The notes below the pieces were generated by a model that was not told the origin of the DNA, did not search any database, and was given only the letters and a program-made list of their open reading frames with translations. Below are positions 1-8,560 of a DNA stretch of 64,000 nucleotides, one piece after another. How positions within the stretch are numbered: the stretch's first letter is position 1; every line of letters begins with the position of its first letter. The DNA comes from Xanthobacteraceae bacterium. GTDB taxonomy: Bacteria > Pseudomonadota > Alphaproteobacteria > Rhizobiales > Xanthobacteraceae. A program made the translations under genes and the position numbers. The stretch is taken from NCBI GenBank assembly GCA_030037885.1, contig JASHPU010000257.1, forward strand, positions 1 to 64,000, given 5' to 3'.

Positions 1-375
1 CACCGCGTCTACAAGCACTACGATCCGCGGGCGAAAATCATGCAGAAGACGTGCCACGAGGTACTGCACGAACTCGGCCGCAACGACCCGCTGCTCGACG
101 TCGCCATGGAGCTCGAGCGCATCGCGCTGCACGACGACTATTTCATCGAGAAAAAGCTTTATCCCAATGTCGATTTCTATTCCGGGATCACGCTGCGGGC
201 GATGGGCTTCCCCACCGCGATGTTCACCGTGCTGTTCGCGCTGGCGCGCACCGTCGGCTGGATCGCGCAGTGGAAGGAAATGATCGAAGACCCGCACCAG
301 AAGCTCGGCCGGCCGCGCCAGCTTTATACCGGCGCGGAGCGGCGCGATTATCAGCCGATGTCGAAACGAAGATGA
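1..375 (+). CDS. gltA: citrate synthase, C-terminal part
   Basis: This is the last 124 residues of citrate synthase, which condenses oxaloacetate and acetyl-CoA at the entry to the TCA cycle. The reading frame is open from the first base, so the start lies outside the window. The stretch [10 protein letters not shown] near residue 58 and the tail [21 protein letters not shown] are typical of the family's C-terminal substrate-binding region. It ends at TGA at 375 and converges on fabH, with a 7-base-repeat hairpin between them. A gltA next to lpxB is a common rhizobial arrangement; here fabH lies between them. Confidence 0.95.
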   Translation, partial: HRVYKHYDPRAKIMQKTCHEVLHELGRNDPLLDVAMELERIALHDDYFIEKKLYPNVDFYSGITLRAMGFPTAMFTVLFALARTVGWIAQWKEMIEDPHQKLGRPRQLYTGAERRDYQPMSKRR

Positions 376-383
376 GGCGAGCG

Positions 384-423
384 GCGAATGGTTAATCTAC
401 CTATTCGCCATTTCGCTATTCGC
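384..423. repeat. heptamer repeat forming a hairpin between gltA and fabH
   Basis: One GCGAATGG unit (384-391) is followed after 10 bases by TATTCGCC, ATTTCGC and TATTCGC units in the opposite sense. The outer arms can pair as a stem of at least 7 bp. The fabH stop codon (416-418) lies inside the array. The same heptamer forms both flanks of the four-helix-bundle gene at 49780-50250. The hairpin could also act as a terminator for the two convergent genes; no T-tract supports this strongly. Confidence 0.6.
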
Positions 424-1444
424 GCTTGCCGTCGTACGCCCAGGTCAAATAAACGCCGCCCCAGGTAAACCCGCCGCCGAAAGCGGCCATGAGCAGGCGG
501 TCGCCGGCCTTCAGCCTGGCCTCGTAATCCCATAGACACAGCGGAATGGTGGCGGCGGTGGTGTTGCCGTATTTGTGAATCGTCATCATGACGCGGTCGA
601 CCGGCAGCTTCATGCGCCCGGCAGTGGCCTCGATGATACGCTTGTTGGCCTGGTGCGGCACCAGCCAGTCGATGTCCTCGCTCAACAGACGATTGCGCTT
701 CATCAGCGCGACGGCGACCTCGGCCATGCGGGCGATGGCGAATTTGTAGACCGAGGCGCCCTCCTGATGCACGTAGTGCAGGCGCTTGGCCACGGTCTCG
801 GCGGTCGGCGGCATGCGGCTGCCGCCGGCCTTTTGGTGCAGATGCCGCATGCCGGATCCATCGGAGCATAACAGTGTGTCGATGATGCCGTAGCGCCGGC
901 TCGGCTCGACCAGCACCGCGCCGGCGCCGTCGCCGAACAGCACGCAGGTGGCGCGGTCGGTGTAATCGATGATCGCCGACATTTTGTCGGCGCCGACGAC
1001 GACGATCTTGCGGTATTGCCCGCTGGCGATGAACTGCGCCGCGATGGTCAGCGCGTAGACGAAGCCGGAGCACGCCGCCTGCACGTCGAAACTGCCGACG
1101 TTGCGGATGCCGGCCATGTCGCAGATCAGATTGGCGGTCGACGGAAACACGAAATCCGGGGTCGTCGTCGCGCAGATCAGCAGTTCCACCTCGCTGGCCG
1201 GTGTTGCGGTTTTTGCCAACAGGCCGCGCACCGCCTGCGCGCCCATATGCGACGTGCCGAGCCCGGCGCCGGTGAGAATGCGGCGTTCCTTGATGCCGGT
1301 CCGCGCGACGATCCATTGGTCGCTGGTGTCGACCATTTGCGCAAGCTTGGCGTTGGTCAGCACGTCCGGCGGCACATAGCCGTGCACAGCGGTGATCGCG
1401 GCGTACTGCGGTCGTTTTCGCGGAGTTTTAGTTGCTTTGTTCAC
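416..1444 (-). CDS. fabH: beta-ketoacyl-ACP synthase III (FabH), Bacteroidota-like
   Basis: FabH condenses an acyl-CoA with malonyl-ACP to start fatty acid synthesis in the cytoplasm. The catalytic triad is visible: Cys125 in QAACSGF, His264 in VPHQANKR and Asn294 in KYGNTTAA. The start is GTG at 1444, overlapping the lpxB stop as GTGA and giving 342 residues. Motifs such as HLHQKAGGS, TIPLCLW and GGGFTWGGVYLTWAYD resemble Bacteroidota FabH more than the usual alphaproteobacterial one, so transfer is suspected. The last codons (GCG-AAT-like repeat, TAG) come from the heptamer array. It is the last gene of the lpx operon. Function is confident; origin is inference. Confidence 0.9.
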   Translation of the reverse strand: MNKATKTPRKRPQYAAITAVHGYVPPDVLTNAKLAQMVDTSDQWIVARTGIKERRILTGAGLGTSHMGAQAVRGLLAKTATPASEVELLICATTTPDFVFPSTANLICDMAGIRNVGSFDVQAACSGFVYALTIAAQFIASGQYRKIVVVGADKMSAIIDYTDRATCVLFGDGAGAVLVEPSRRYGIIDTLLCSDGSGMRHLHQKAGGSRMPPTAETVAKRLHYVHQEGASVYKFAIARMAEVAVALMKRNRLLSEDIDWLVPHQANKRIIEATAGRMKLPVDRVMMTIHKYGNTTAATIPLCLWDYEARLKAGDRLLMAAFGGGFTWGGVYLTWAYDGKRE

Positions 1445-2649
1445 GCGGTGGCCTTCGCGAGAGCCCGGCGGCCGTACCGTGCCAAGTCGAGGACGATGCC
1501 GGCGGCTTGGCTGCTCGGCGCCGTCGTGCCAACACCCATGATCGCGTCGAGCCTGGCGAACGCCTCGGTCTGCCGCCGCCGCGCCGGCGTGTCGGCGATC
1601 AATGGCACCAGCGCATCCGCGAGTTTGTCCGCCGTGCAGTCGCGCTGCAGCAACTCCGGAACGATGGCTTCGCCGATCACCAGGTTGGCGAGTATGATGC
1701 TGAAGAGTTCCGGCAGCCGAGCCAGCCGCGCGCCGATCCACTCGATGGCCGGTATGCGATAGGCGGCGACAGTCGGAATGCCGGCCAGCGCCAGCTCGAG
1801 CGTCACGGTGCCGGAGGCCGCCAGCGCCGCACGCGCTTTACGAAATTGCGCCCATTTCTCCGCGGGGTCGACCACGATGCGCGGCTGCACAGCCCAGGCG
1901 GCGACGCCCTCGCGCACCCGCGCCAGCAGATGCGGCATAGTCGGCAGCACGAGGTCGATTGGACCGACCCGCCCCGCGACCTGTCCCATCGCCGCGCCGA
2001 AGATCGCGAGCAGCCGGCGAATTTCGCTGGAGCGGCTCCCAGGCAATACCAGGACGAGCGGCGGATCGGTCTGCCGGCGCTGCATCTCGTCCACGCTGGG
2101 CCGCAGCTCCGCCAGTCGTTCGATCAGCGGGTGACCGACATAGACGCATGGCGGGCCGCCGAGCCGCAGGTGCGCGGCCGGCTCGAATGGCAGGATCGCC
2201 AGCACGCAATCGGCGTAGCGGCGCATGGCCCGCGCCCGCCAGGGCCGCCATGCCCACACCGTCGGCGACACATAGTCGATGATCGGGATCGACGGTGCCA
2301 GCCGCCGCACGCGGCGCGCCACGCGATGAGTGAAATCCGGACTGTCGATGATGACCAGCGCATCGGGACGCGCCGCGATCACCGCGTCGGCGGTCTCGCG
2401 GATGCGGCGCAAGATCATAGGCAGCCGGCGCGGAATAGCGGTCACGCCAATGATCGACAGTTCGTCGATCGGGAAAGGGCTTGGGATGCCCGCCGCCGCC
2501 ATGGCACGTCCGCCAACTCCGGAAAGCTTCAAAGTACCACCCTCGCGCTCGACCAGCGCCCGCGCCAAAGCCGCACCCAGGGCGTCGCCGGATTCCTCGG
2601 CGGCGATGAGTTCGATCGCGAGCGATCGCGGCTGCGGCGCATGCATCAT
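1441..2649 (-). CDS. lpxB: lipid-A-disaccharide synthase
   Basis: LpxB is a peripheral inner-membrane GT-B glycosyltransferase that joins UDP-diacylglucosamine and lipid X to form the lipid A disaccharide. The protein has 402 residues, close to the family norm. It shows the N-terminal AAEESGD motif (residues 16-22), SPTVWAWRPWRA in the middle and LVLPGSRSSEI in the second domain. The ATG at 2649 overlaps the lpxI stop (ATGA), which fixes the start; a second ATG follows immediately. Its stop overlaps the fabH GTG. It follows lpxI, lpxA, fabZ and lpxD in pathway order. Confidence 0.96.
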   Translation of the reverse strand: MMHAPQPRSLAIELIAAEESGDALGAALARALVEREGGTLKLSGVGGRAMAAAGIPSPFPIDELSIIGVTAIPRRLPMILRRIRETADAVIAARPDALVIIDSPDFTHRVARRVRRLAPSIPIIDYVSPTVWAWRPWRARAMRRYADCVLAILPFEPAAHLRLGGPPCVYVGHPLIERLAELRPSVDEMQRRQTDPPLVLVLPGSRSSEIRRLLAIFGAAMGQVAGRVGPIDLVLPTMPHLLARVREGVAAWAVQPRIVVDPAEKWAQFRKARAALAASGTVTLELALAGIPTVAAYRIPAIEWIGARLARLPELFSIILANLVIGEAIVPELLQRDCTADKLADALVPLIADTPARRRQTEAFARLDAIMGVGTTAPSSQAAGIVLDLARYGRRALAKATA

Positions 2650-3560
2650 CGCGTGCCGTCTCCGGTGACGCCGACCAGAAACAGTCCGGCGCGGTCAGCC
2701 GCGGCGATCATTGCGGCGGGCTCGGCGATAATTGCGCTGCCGGCGGCTACCGCAATGCCGCCGAGTCCGGCGCGCGCCGCGTTCGCGACCGTTTGCGGAC
2801 CGATCGCCGGCAGATCGAAGCGGCGATCCTGGCCGGGCTTCGGCGCCTTGACCAGCACGCCGCTGCCTGGCGCAGTGGTGACGCGGCGCTGGGTCCGCAG
2901 CTCGACCAGACGATTGAGCATGTTGTCGGTGCCCTCGGCCGCCTCGACCGCGAGCACGTGATTGTTGGCGACCACTGCCCCCTGCCCGACATCGAAGGGG
3001 CCGAGCGCCGTGATCATTTGCAGGGCCCGTGCAATGTCGACGCGGTCGCGGGCCGACGGGTGATGGCGGCCGAGCACGCCTTCCGGCACGACGATTTCGG
3101 GAGCAACGTCGGCGATGCCGATGATGCGCAGGCCGTCTTCTTCGAGCAGACGCGCAATTCCCGACAGCAGGCGATTATCGCCGCCGTGAAATGCGCGCAC
3201 AATGCGGGGCATCAGCCGAATCGTGTGCCAGTCGAGACGGATTTTGCTGATCGGCGGCCGCAGCAGCGCGCCGATGAACAATCCTTCGCGGCATTGCTCG
3301 GCGCGCGCCAGACGCAGAAAGCGTCCGGACTGCCCGAGCGGGATCCAATGATGAGTGTGGCGCTCGACCACTTTGGGATCGGCCCAGCCGCGGATCGCGA
3401 ACATCACCGGACGCAGGCCGCGCTGCGCGATCGCGTCGGCCACGGCGCCCGGAAACGCACCGCCGCCGCAGATCAATGCGATCGAGCCCCCGACCGACGG
3501 CTCACCGGGCGGCGCACCCGCGGCAAGTTGCGGATCAGACGGCATCGTCACGCTGGTCAT
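2646..3560 (-). CDS. lpxI: UDP-2,3-diacylglucosamine diphosphatase LpxI (DUF1009)
   Basis: LpxI hydrolyses UDP-2,3-diacylglucosamine to lipid X and UMP; it is the alphaproteobacterial replacement for LpxH. The 304-residue protein opens with IALICGGGAFPGAVADA (about residues 28-44) and carries NHVLAVEAAEGTDNML in the C-terminal half, both typical of the family. It lies between lpxA and lpxB. The chosen ATG at 3560 overlaps the end of lpxA by 26 bases; an ATG at 3545 is an alternative start. Confidence 0.94.
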   Translation of the reverse strand: MTSVTMPSDPQLAAGAPPGEPSVGGSIALICGGGAFPGAVADAIAQRGLRPVMFAIRGWADPKVVERHTHHWIPLGQSGRFLRLARAEQCREGLFIGALLRPPISKIRLDWHTIRLMPRIVRAFHGGDNRLLSGIARLLEEDGLRIIGIADVAPEIVVPEGVLGRHHPSARDRVDIARALQMITALGPFDVGQGAVVANNHVLAVEAAEGTDNMLNRLVELRTQRRVTTAPGSGVLVKAPKPGQDRRFDLPAIGPQTVANAARAGLGGIAVAAGSAIIAEPAAMIAAADRAGLFLVGVTGDGTR

Positions 3561-4356
3561 GGCGGTGCTGCTGCCGAGCAGGTTGAATTAAGGCGCGTTT
3601 GCCTCCGGCGCGGATAAACGCGATGATTTTTTCGATCAACGGGTCCGTGGCGAAATCCTTCGCGACGGCTTCGATTCGATCGGCAAAGACGCCGTCGGCC
3701 AGGAACAGCGCCCGGTAGGCGCGGCGCAGCCGATGCAGATCGGCGCGCGTTGCGCCGCGGCGCGTCAGGCCGACCACGTTCAAGCCGGCGAGATCCGCGA
3801 TCTGGCCGCCTGACGCAAAGCCGAAAGGGATGAGGTCGCCCGAGGCGCCCGACAAGCCGGCGAGCATCGCGCCTTCTCCGATCCGCACGTATTGATGAAC
3901 GGCAGCCTGGCCGCCGAGAAAGACGTGGTCGCCGATCGCGACGTGACCGCCGATCACCGCATTATTGGCGAAGGTGACGGAATTGCCGACGTGGCAATCG
4001 TGGCCGACATGGGAGCCGACCATGAACAGGCAGCCCTCGCCGACTTCGGTGACGCCGCCGCCATCCTCGGTCCCGGTATTCATGGTGACGCCCTCGCGCA
4101 GCTCGCAGCGCGGGCCGATGACGAGCCGCGTCGCGCCGCCGCGATAATGCACCGATTGCGGCGGCGTGCCGAGCGAGGCGAACGGATAAATGATCGTGCC
4201 GGCGCCGATCGTGGTCACGCCGGTGACGTGGACGTGAGCGACGAGCCGCACGCCGTCGGCGATCTCGACCTTGGGGCCGATGACGCAATACGGCCCGATC
4301 TCCACGCCCTCGCCCAGGCGCGCGCCGCCGGCCACGCGCGCCGCGGCATCGATCAC
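3535..4356 (-). CDS. lpxA: acyl-ACP--UDP-N-acetylglucosamine O-acyltransferase
   Basis: LpxA performs the first committed step of lipid A synthesis, O-acylating UDP-GlcNAc at position 3. Hexapeptide repeats for a left-handed beta-helix run from about residue 10 to 190. The catalytic His119 sits in VGHDCHVGN, matching His125 of the E. coli enzyme. The start is GTG at 4356, overlapping the fabZ stop as GTGA, giving 273 residues. The tail after residue 255 is basic and His/Gln-rich and is the part that overlaps lpxI. Confidence 0.94.
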   Translation of the reverse strand: MIDAAARVAGGARLGEGVEIGPYCVIGPKVEIADGVRLVAHVHVTGVTTIGAGTIIYPFASLGTPPQSVHYRGGATRLVIGPRCELREGVTMNTGTEDGGGVTEVGEGCLFMVGSHVGHDCHVGNSVTFANNAVIGGHVAIGDHVFLGGQAAVHQYVRIGEGAMLAGLSGASGDLIPFGFASGGQIADLAGLNVVGLTRRGATRADLHRLRRAYRALFLADGVFADRIEAVAKDFATDPLIEKIIAFIRAGGKRALIQPARQQHRHDQRDDAV

Positions 4357-4811
4357 GATCTGGCCCCGCCGAGCATCGCGCCGATGACGGCTTCGGCGAT
4401 CAGCGCACTGCCGACCTTGGCTTCGGCGCGGTACCACCACATGTTGCCGCGGTGGGCGGTTTTCTTGATGTGATACTCGATGCGGTCGCCGGGCAAAGCG
4501 GGCTTGCGAAACTTCGCCTTGTCGACGGTCAACAGGTACATCGCACGCATTTCCTCTAATTTTATGCGGCGCAACACGATGACGGCGCCGGTTTGCGCCA
4601 TGCCCTCGAGCAGCAAGACACCGGGCATAACCGGATAGTCCGGGAAGTGGCCGAGAAACTGCGGCTCGTTGATGGTGACGTTCTTGATGCCGATGGCGGA
4701 TTCCTCGCCGCGAATCTCGACGATACGGTCGACCATGACGAACGGGTAACGGTGCGGCAGTATGCGCAAAATCTCCGCGATCTCGGCGGCCTCGACGGTG
4801 TCGGTATTCAT
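4353..4811 (-). CDS. fabZ: 3-hydroxyacyl-ACP dehydratase FabZ
   Basis: FabZ dehydrates 3-hydroxyacyl-ACP in fatty acid elongation and shares the hydroxyacyl-ACP pool used by LpxA and LpxD. This is a 152-residue hot-dog fold protein with PHRYPFVMVDR at residues 19-29 and the catalytic pair His55 (GHFP) and Glu69 (LLLEGMAQ), 14 apart as in the family. The ATG at 4811 overlaps the lpxD stop (ATGA). The reading frame continues upstream but encodes no family sequence there. It sits between lpxD and lpxA as in most Proteobacteria. Confidence 0.95.
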   Translation of the reverse strand: MNTDTVEAAEIAEILRILPHRYPFVMVDRIVEIRGEESAIGIKNVTINEPQFLGHFPDYPVMPGVLLLEGMAQTGAVIVLRRIKLEEMRAMYLLTVDKAKFRKPALPGDRIEYHIKKTAHRGNMWWYRAEAKVGSALIAEAVIGAMLGGARS

Positions 4812-5875
4812 GGCCTGTCCTCGTTCGACTTGACGGCGGCAGACTTGGTGGCGGCCGACTTGGTGGCAGCAGACTTGTTGGCAGCAGACTTGCCGCCGCC
4901 ACGGCCCGCAACATCCGCTTTGACGCGGTTTTGCCCGGCAATGACCGCGCCTTCGCCGATCGTCACGCCTGCGGCAATGCAGACCTGCCCTCCTATTATG
5001 ACAAAATCCCCCGCGGTCACGCCACCTTCCAGGCCTGCCTGCGGCGCAACCAGACAATGGCGGCCGAGGCTGACATCGTGCCCGATCCGCACGAGGCTAC
5101 CAATGGCGGTGCCCTCGCCGGTCACGGTGTCGCGGATGCAACCACGGTCGATTGTGGAATTGGCGCCGATTTCCACGCCGTCCTGGATGATGACGCGGCG
5201 GGTTTGCGGGATTTCAAGATGCTGATCGGCGTCAGACGGAAAGCCGAACCCCGCCTCCCCGATCCGCACGCCGGAATGAATGGTGACGCGATCGCCGATC
5301 AGGGCGTGCAGAATGGTGACGCCGGGGCCGACCGCGCATTGCCGCCCGATGCGCACGTCAGGGCCGATAGCTGCGCCGGCGCCGATCACCGTGCCGGCGC
5401 CGATCTCGGCGCGCGGTCCGATCACGGCTAGAGGATCGATGGCGACGCCGGCCTCGATCCGCGCCGTGGCGTGCACCTGGGCGTCCGTGGCGCGACCGCC
5501 GCCCTCGAACAGCGAGGATGGTCGCGGCGTCTCGGCAAACAGCGCGCGCGCCACCGTCGCAAAGGCACGGTACGGCGCGTCGGTGACGAGCGCGGCGAGG
5601 CCGGGCGGCGCCGACGACACAAGGCCCGGCAGGACAAAACAGGCCCCGGCATGGCTTGCCGTCAGCTCATTCCGGTGCGCCGGCTGGTCGATGAAGCAGA
5701 TGTCGGCCGCGCCGGCCTCATCAAGCGCGGCGATATTGCGGATGCGGCGCTCGCGCAGCTCTTGCCGCGCCAGTTGCGCGCCGGTCAGGTCGACGATGGC
5801 GGCGACGGTCAGCTCCGCGCTCGGCCGCACGGCGGCCGGATATGTGTCCGCCGCTGGCGAAGCTCGTGGCCGCAT
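4808..5875 (-). CDS. lpxD: UDP-3-O-acylglucosamine N-acyltransferase with replaced C-terminus
   Basis: LpxD N-acylates UDP-3-O-acylglucosamine, the third step of lipid A synthesis. The uridine-binding N-domain (about 20-125) and hexapeptide-repeat domain (130-320) are clear, and His266 in RIGHDVSLG matches the catalytic base. The protein is 355 residues. After residue 320 the usual helical tail is missing; a lysine- and alanine-rich repeat of the KSAAT type takes its place. The second His normally found about 35 residues after the catalytic one is Gly here (IAAGVTIG). The ATG at 5875 overlaps the bamA stop as TGATG. Still likely active, but the acyl-carrier docking end looks altered. Confidence 0.9.
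   Translation of the reverse strand: MRPRASPAADTYPAAVRPSAELTVAAIVDLTGAQLARQELRERRIRNIAALDEAGAADICFIDQPAHRNELTASHAGACFVLPGLVSSAPPGLAALVTDAPYRAFATVARALFAETPRPSSLFEGGGRATDAQVHATARIEAGVAIDPLAVIGPRAEIGAGTVIGAGAAIGPDVRIGRQCAVGPGVTILHALIGDRVTIHSGVRIGEAGFGFPSDADQHLEIPQTRRVIIQDGVEIGANSTIDRGCIRDTVTGEGTAIGSLVRIGHDVSLGRHCLVAPQAGLEGGVTAGDFVIIGGQVCIAAGVTIGEGAVIAGQNRVKADVAGRGGGKSAANKSAATKSAATKSAAVKSNEDRP
4836..4895. repeat. four 15-bp tandem repeats inside lpxD
   Basis: Four near-identical 15-base units (4836-4850, 4851-4865, 4866-4880, 4881-4895) encode repeated KSAA[T/N/V] pentapeptides on the minus strand. They lie at the 3' end of lpxD. A multiple of three keeps the frame, so copy number could vary between strains without breaking the gene. 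Confidence 0.8.
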
Positions 5876-8406
5876 CAGAAGTGGGTTCCGCCGCCGAACT
5901 GGAAGAATTGCGTGCGGTCATACCACTGATGCATGATCGGGTAAGCAAAATCGAAGCGCAGCGGACCGAACGGCGAGTTCCAGATCAAGCTGGCGCCCGC
6001 CGACACGCGCGGCGTGGCATCGTCGGTATAGAGCATGGCGCAGCCGCCGCCTTTGGCGCCCGGCGGCATCGGCGGCGCACAGACGATACCGTTCACGGGG
6101 CCGTTGATTTCGCCGGTCGCCGGGCTCGACGTTTCGCCCTGGTAGCCCCACTCCGATCCGGAATCGATGAACACGGCGCCACGGAAGCCGCTATCCTTGG
6201 GCAGAAAATAGAGCGGATATTGCAGTTCGAGACTGGCGCCCCAGTACATCGTGCCGCCGAGTGCGTCCCCGGTCCCGTAGCCGAACTCGAAATTGGTAAC
6301 GTCACGCGGCCCGATGCCGGCCGGTTCGAAGCCGCGCACCAGATTCGGTCCCATCTTGAAATCGTTGAGCATGGATACCGACTGGCCGCCAAGGCCGAGG
6401 ATGTTGCCGGCTTGCAGATGGAGGATGCCCACAAGATCGGAGACCGGCTCGTAGTAGCTGTGGAAATCGACGCTGGTGCGCATGAAGTCCGAGTTGCCGC
6501 CGAGCCCGGCAAAGTCCTGTCCGAAGTTCAGATTGATGCCGCTGGTCGGATCCTTGTTGTTGTCGAGCGTGTTGTAGATCAGGCCATAGCCGACCATCGA
6601 GGTTATCGTTGTTCCTTCGCCGAGCTCGACGCGGATCGGAAGCGAAGCCTGACCGTATTCGAGGCAGTTGAGCGGGGTCGGCGCCAAGCCGTTGGCCGCC
6701 AGGTACGCCGGCGTCCAAAACGCATTGTTCGCATTGAAATTGTCGCAGTCATCATACAACGCCGGCAATTGAATCGACTGCGTATACAGCGAATAGCGCA
6801 GCTGCACGCTGAAATCCTCGCGCAGCGGGATGCCGAATTTCAAGGTGCCGCCGATCGATTCGGTACCGTACGAGAAGTAGTTGTTGGGCAGCGTCTGCTT
6901 GGCGAACAGATCGACGCCGGCGCCGATCCGCTGGTCGAGGAAATACGGCTCGATGAAATTGAGCTCGGCGGCGCGGACGTATTCGCCGTAGGTCACCGAG
7001 GCCTTGGCAAAACGGCCGGTGCCCAACAGGTTGCGCTCGGAAAGCGAGACCTCCACCATCCAGCCTTCCGCGGTGGAATAGCCGCCCATCACGGAGAAGT
7101 CGCCGGTCGACTGCTCGACCACGTCGATGTTGACGATGACGCGATCCGGCGCCGAGCCGGGCTCGTTGGTGATCTTCACCGACTTGAAGAAATTCAGGTT
7201 CTTGATGCGCCGCTCGGCGCGGTCGATCAGCGCGCGGTTGTACGGATCGCCCTCGTTGATGTCGAGTTCGCGCCGGATCACGTAGTCGCGGGTGCGCGTG
7301 TTGCCGCGAATGTTGATGCGCTCGATATAGGCACGCGTGCCCTCGTCCACGACGTAGACGACGCCGACGCTGCGCGTCTGCGGGTTGCGGTCGCCGCGCG
7401 GACGCACGGTGCCGAACGGATAGCCGCGCCGCGCCATTTCGACCGTCAAGTCTTCGACGGTCTTTTCCACTGCTTCGCCGTTGTAGACGTCGCCCTTGTG
7501 GGTCAAGACCAGCGGCCGCAGCGTATTTGGATCGACCGCCCGCACGTTGGACTGAACGTCGATCGTGCCGAAGCGGTAGCGCGGGCCTTCCTCGATCGTG
7601 AACGTGATGATGAAGCCCTTCCGCGCCGGATCGTATTCGCCGGTCGCGGAAACGACCTGCACGTCCGCATAGCCGTGCTTGAGATAGAAGCGGCGCAAGA
7701 GGTCGCGGTCGGCCTCGATACGATCGGGGTCGTACACGTCGGTGGTCTGCAGAAAGCTCAGCCAGTTCGAGACCGCGGTCTTGATGACCTCCTTGAGCCG
7801 CCAGCTCGAATAGGCGTGGTTGCCGACGAAATTGATCTGTTTGACCCCAGTCTTCTCGCCCTCGTCGATCTTGAAGATCAGGTCGACGCGATTGTTGGGA
7901 CGCTCGATGATCTGCGGCGTGACTTTGACGTCGAAACGGCCATTGCGATGATAGATTTCGATGATGCGCTCGACGTCGGCCTGCACCATCGGTTTGGACA
8001 GCGTGCCGCGCGCCTTGGACTGGATCTCGGCCTGCAGCTGCTCGTCCTTCATCCGGTGATTGCCCTCGAACGCGAGGCGGTCGATCACCGCAGCTTCCAC
8101 GACGGACACGATGACGCGGCTGCCCTGCGTGGTGACGTGGATGTCCTGAAACAGGCCGGAGGCGTAAAGCGCCTTCAATCCGGCGTCGATCTGGTCGGCA
8201 TTGAGCCGCTCGCCGGGCGTCGCCTTGAAGTACGAGCGGATGGTGTCGGCCTCGACCCGGCGGTTGCCTTCGACCACGATCTCGGTTGCCGCCGTATGGT
8301 CCTTGGGCGCCGCCAGCGCCCCGCTCGGCGCCAAGCCAAACAAACCCACCGCGAGGAGCAAGCCGGCCAAGACAAGCCCTCGTTTTACCCGCACCCACTT
8401 CATCAT
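5875..8406 (-). CDS. bamA: outer membrane protein assembly factor BamA
   Basis: BamA is the Omp85 protein that folds and inserts outer-membrane beta-barrels. A Sec signal peptide (about residues 1-32, ending GALAAPK) precedes five POTRA domains and a 16-strand barrel. The lid-loop motif VRGFEPAGIGPRD is present and the protein ends in an aromatic Phe, as expected. The tandem ATGs at 8406 and 8403 follow an AAGGG ribosome site; 8406 gives 843 residues, and an upstream start at 8463 would add a non-signal extension. It sits directly upstream of lpxD, with no skp between. Confidence 0.95.
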   Translation of the reverse strand: MMKWVRVKRGLVLAGLLLAVGLFGLAPSGALAAPKDHTAATEIVVEGNRRVEADTIRSYFKATPGERLNADQIDAGLKALYASGLFQDIHVTTQGSRVIVSVVEAAVIDRLAFEGNHRMKDEQLQAEIQSKARGTLSKPMVQADVERIIEIYHRNGRFDVKVTPQIIERPNNRVDLIFKIDEGEKTGVKQINFVGNHAYSSWRLKEVIKTAVSNWLSFLQTTDVYDPDRIEADRDLLRRFYLKHGYADVQVVSATGEYDPARKGFIITFTIEEGPRYRFGTIDVQSNVRAVDPNTLRPLVLTHKGDVYNGEAVEKTVEDLTVEMARRGYPFGTVRPRGDRNPQTRSVGVVYVVDEGTRAYIERINIRGNTRTRDYVIRRELDINEGDPYNRALIDRAERRIKNLNFFKSVKITNEPGSAPDRVIVNIDVVEQSTGDFSVMGGYSTAEGWMVEVSLSERNLLGTGRFAKASVTYGEYVRAAELNFIEPYFLDQRIGAGVDLFAKQTLPNNYFSYGTESIGGTLKFGIPLREDFSVQLRYSLYTQSIQLPALYDDCDNFNANNAFWTPAYLAANGLAPTPLNCLEYGQASLPIRVELGEGTTITSMVGYGLIYNTLDNNKDPTSGINLNFGQDFAGLGGNSDFMRTSVDFHSYYEPVSDLVGILHLQAGNILGLGGQSVSMLNDFKMGPNLVRGFEPAGIGPRDVTNFEFGYGTGDALGGTMYWGASLELQYPLYFLPKDSGFRGAVFIDSGSEWGYQGETSSPATGEINGPVNGIVCAPPMPPGAKGGGCAMLYTDDATPRVSAGASLIWNSPFGPLRFDFAYPIMHQWYDRTQFFQFGGGTHF

Positions 8407-8560
8407 GCGCAAAGCGCCCTTATTCCCCTCGCGTAGCCGCCCCCGAACTGGCGGGTCGCTCACGTCCCTTAAGCCCTGTCCCCGATCAACGCTCTTGCCG
8501 TTACCCGGCCATCCTCCATCTCCGGTCTTTGTTCCGCCAAGCGTTGCAGCGCCCTAACCC

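Noticed and set aside
5842-8436. Very long plus-strand open frame opposite bamA (about 860 codons)
   Set aside because: It mirrors the bamA codons, contains no recognisable domain, and the minus-strand BamA with signal, POTRA and barrel explains the region.
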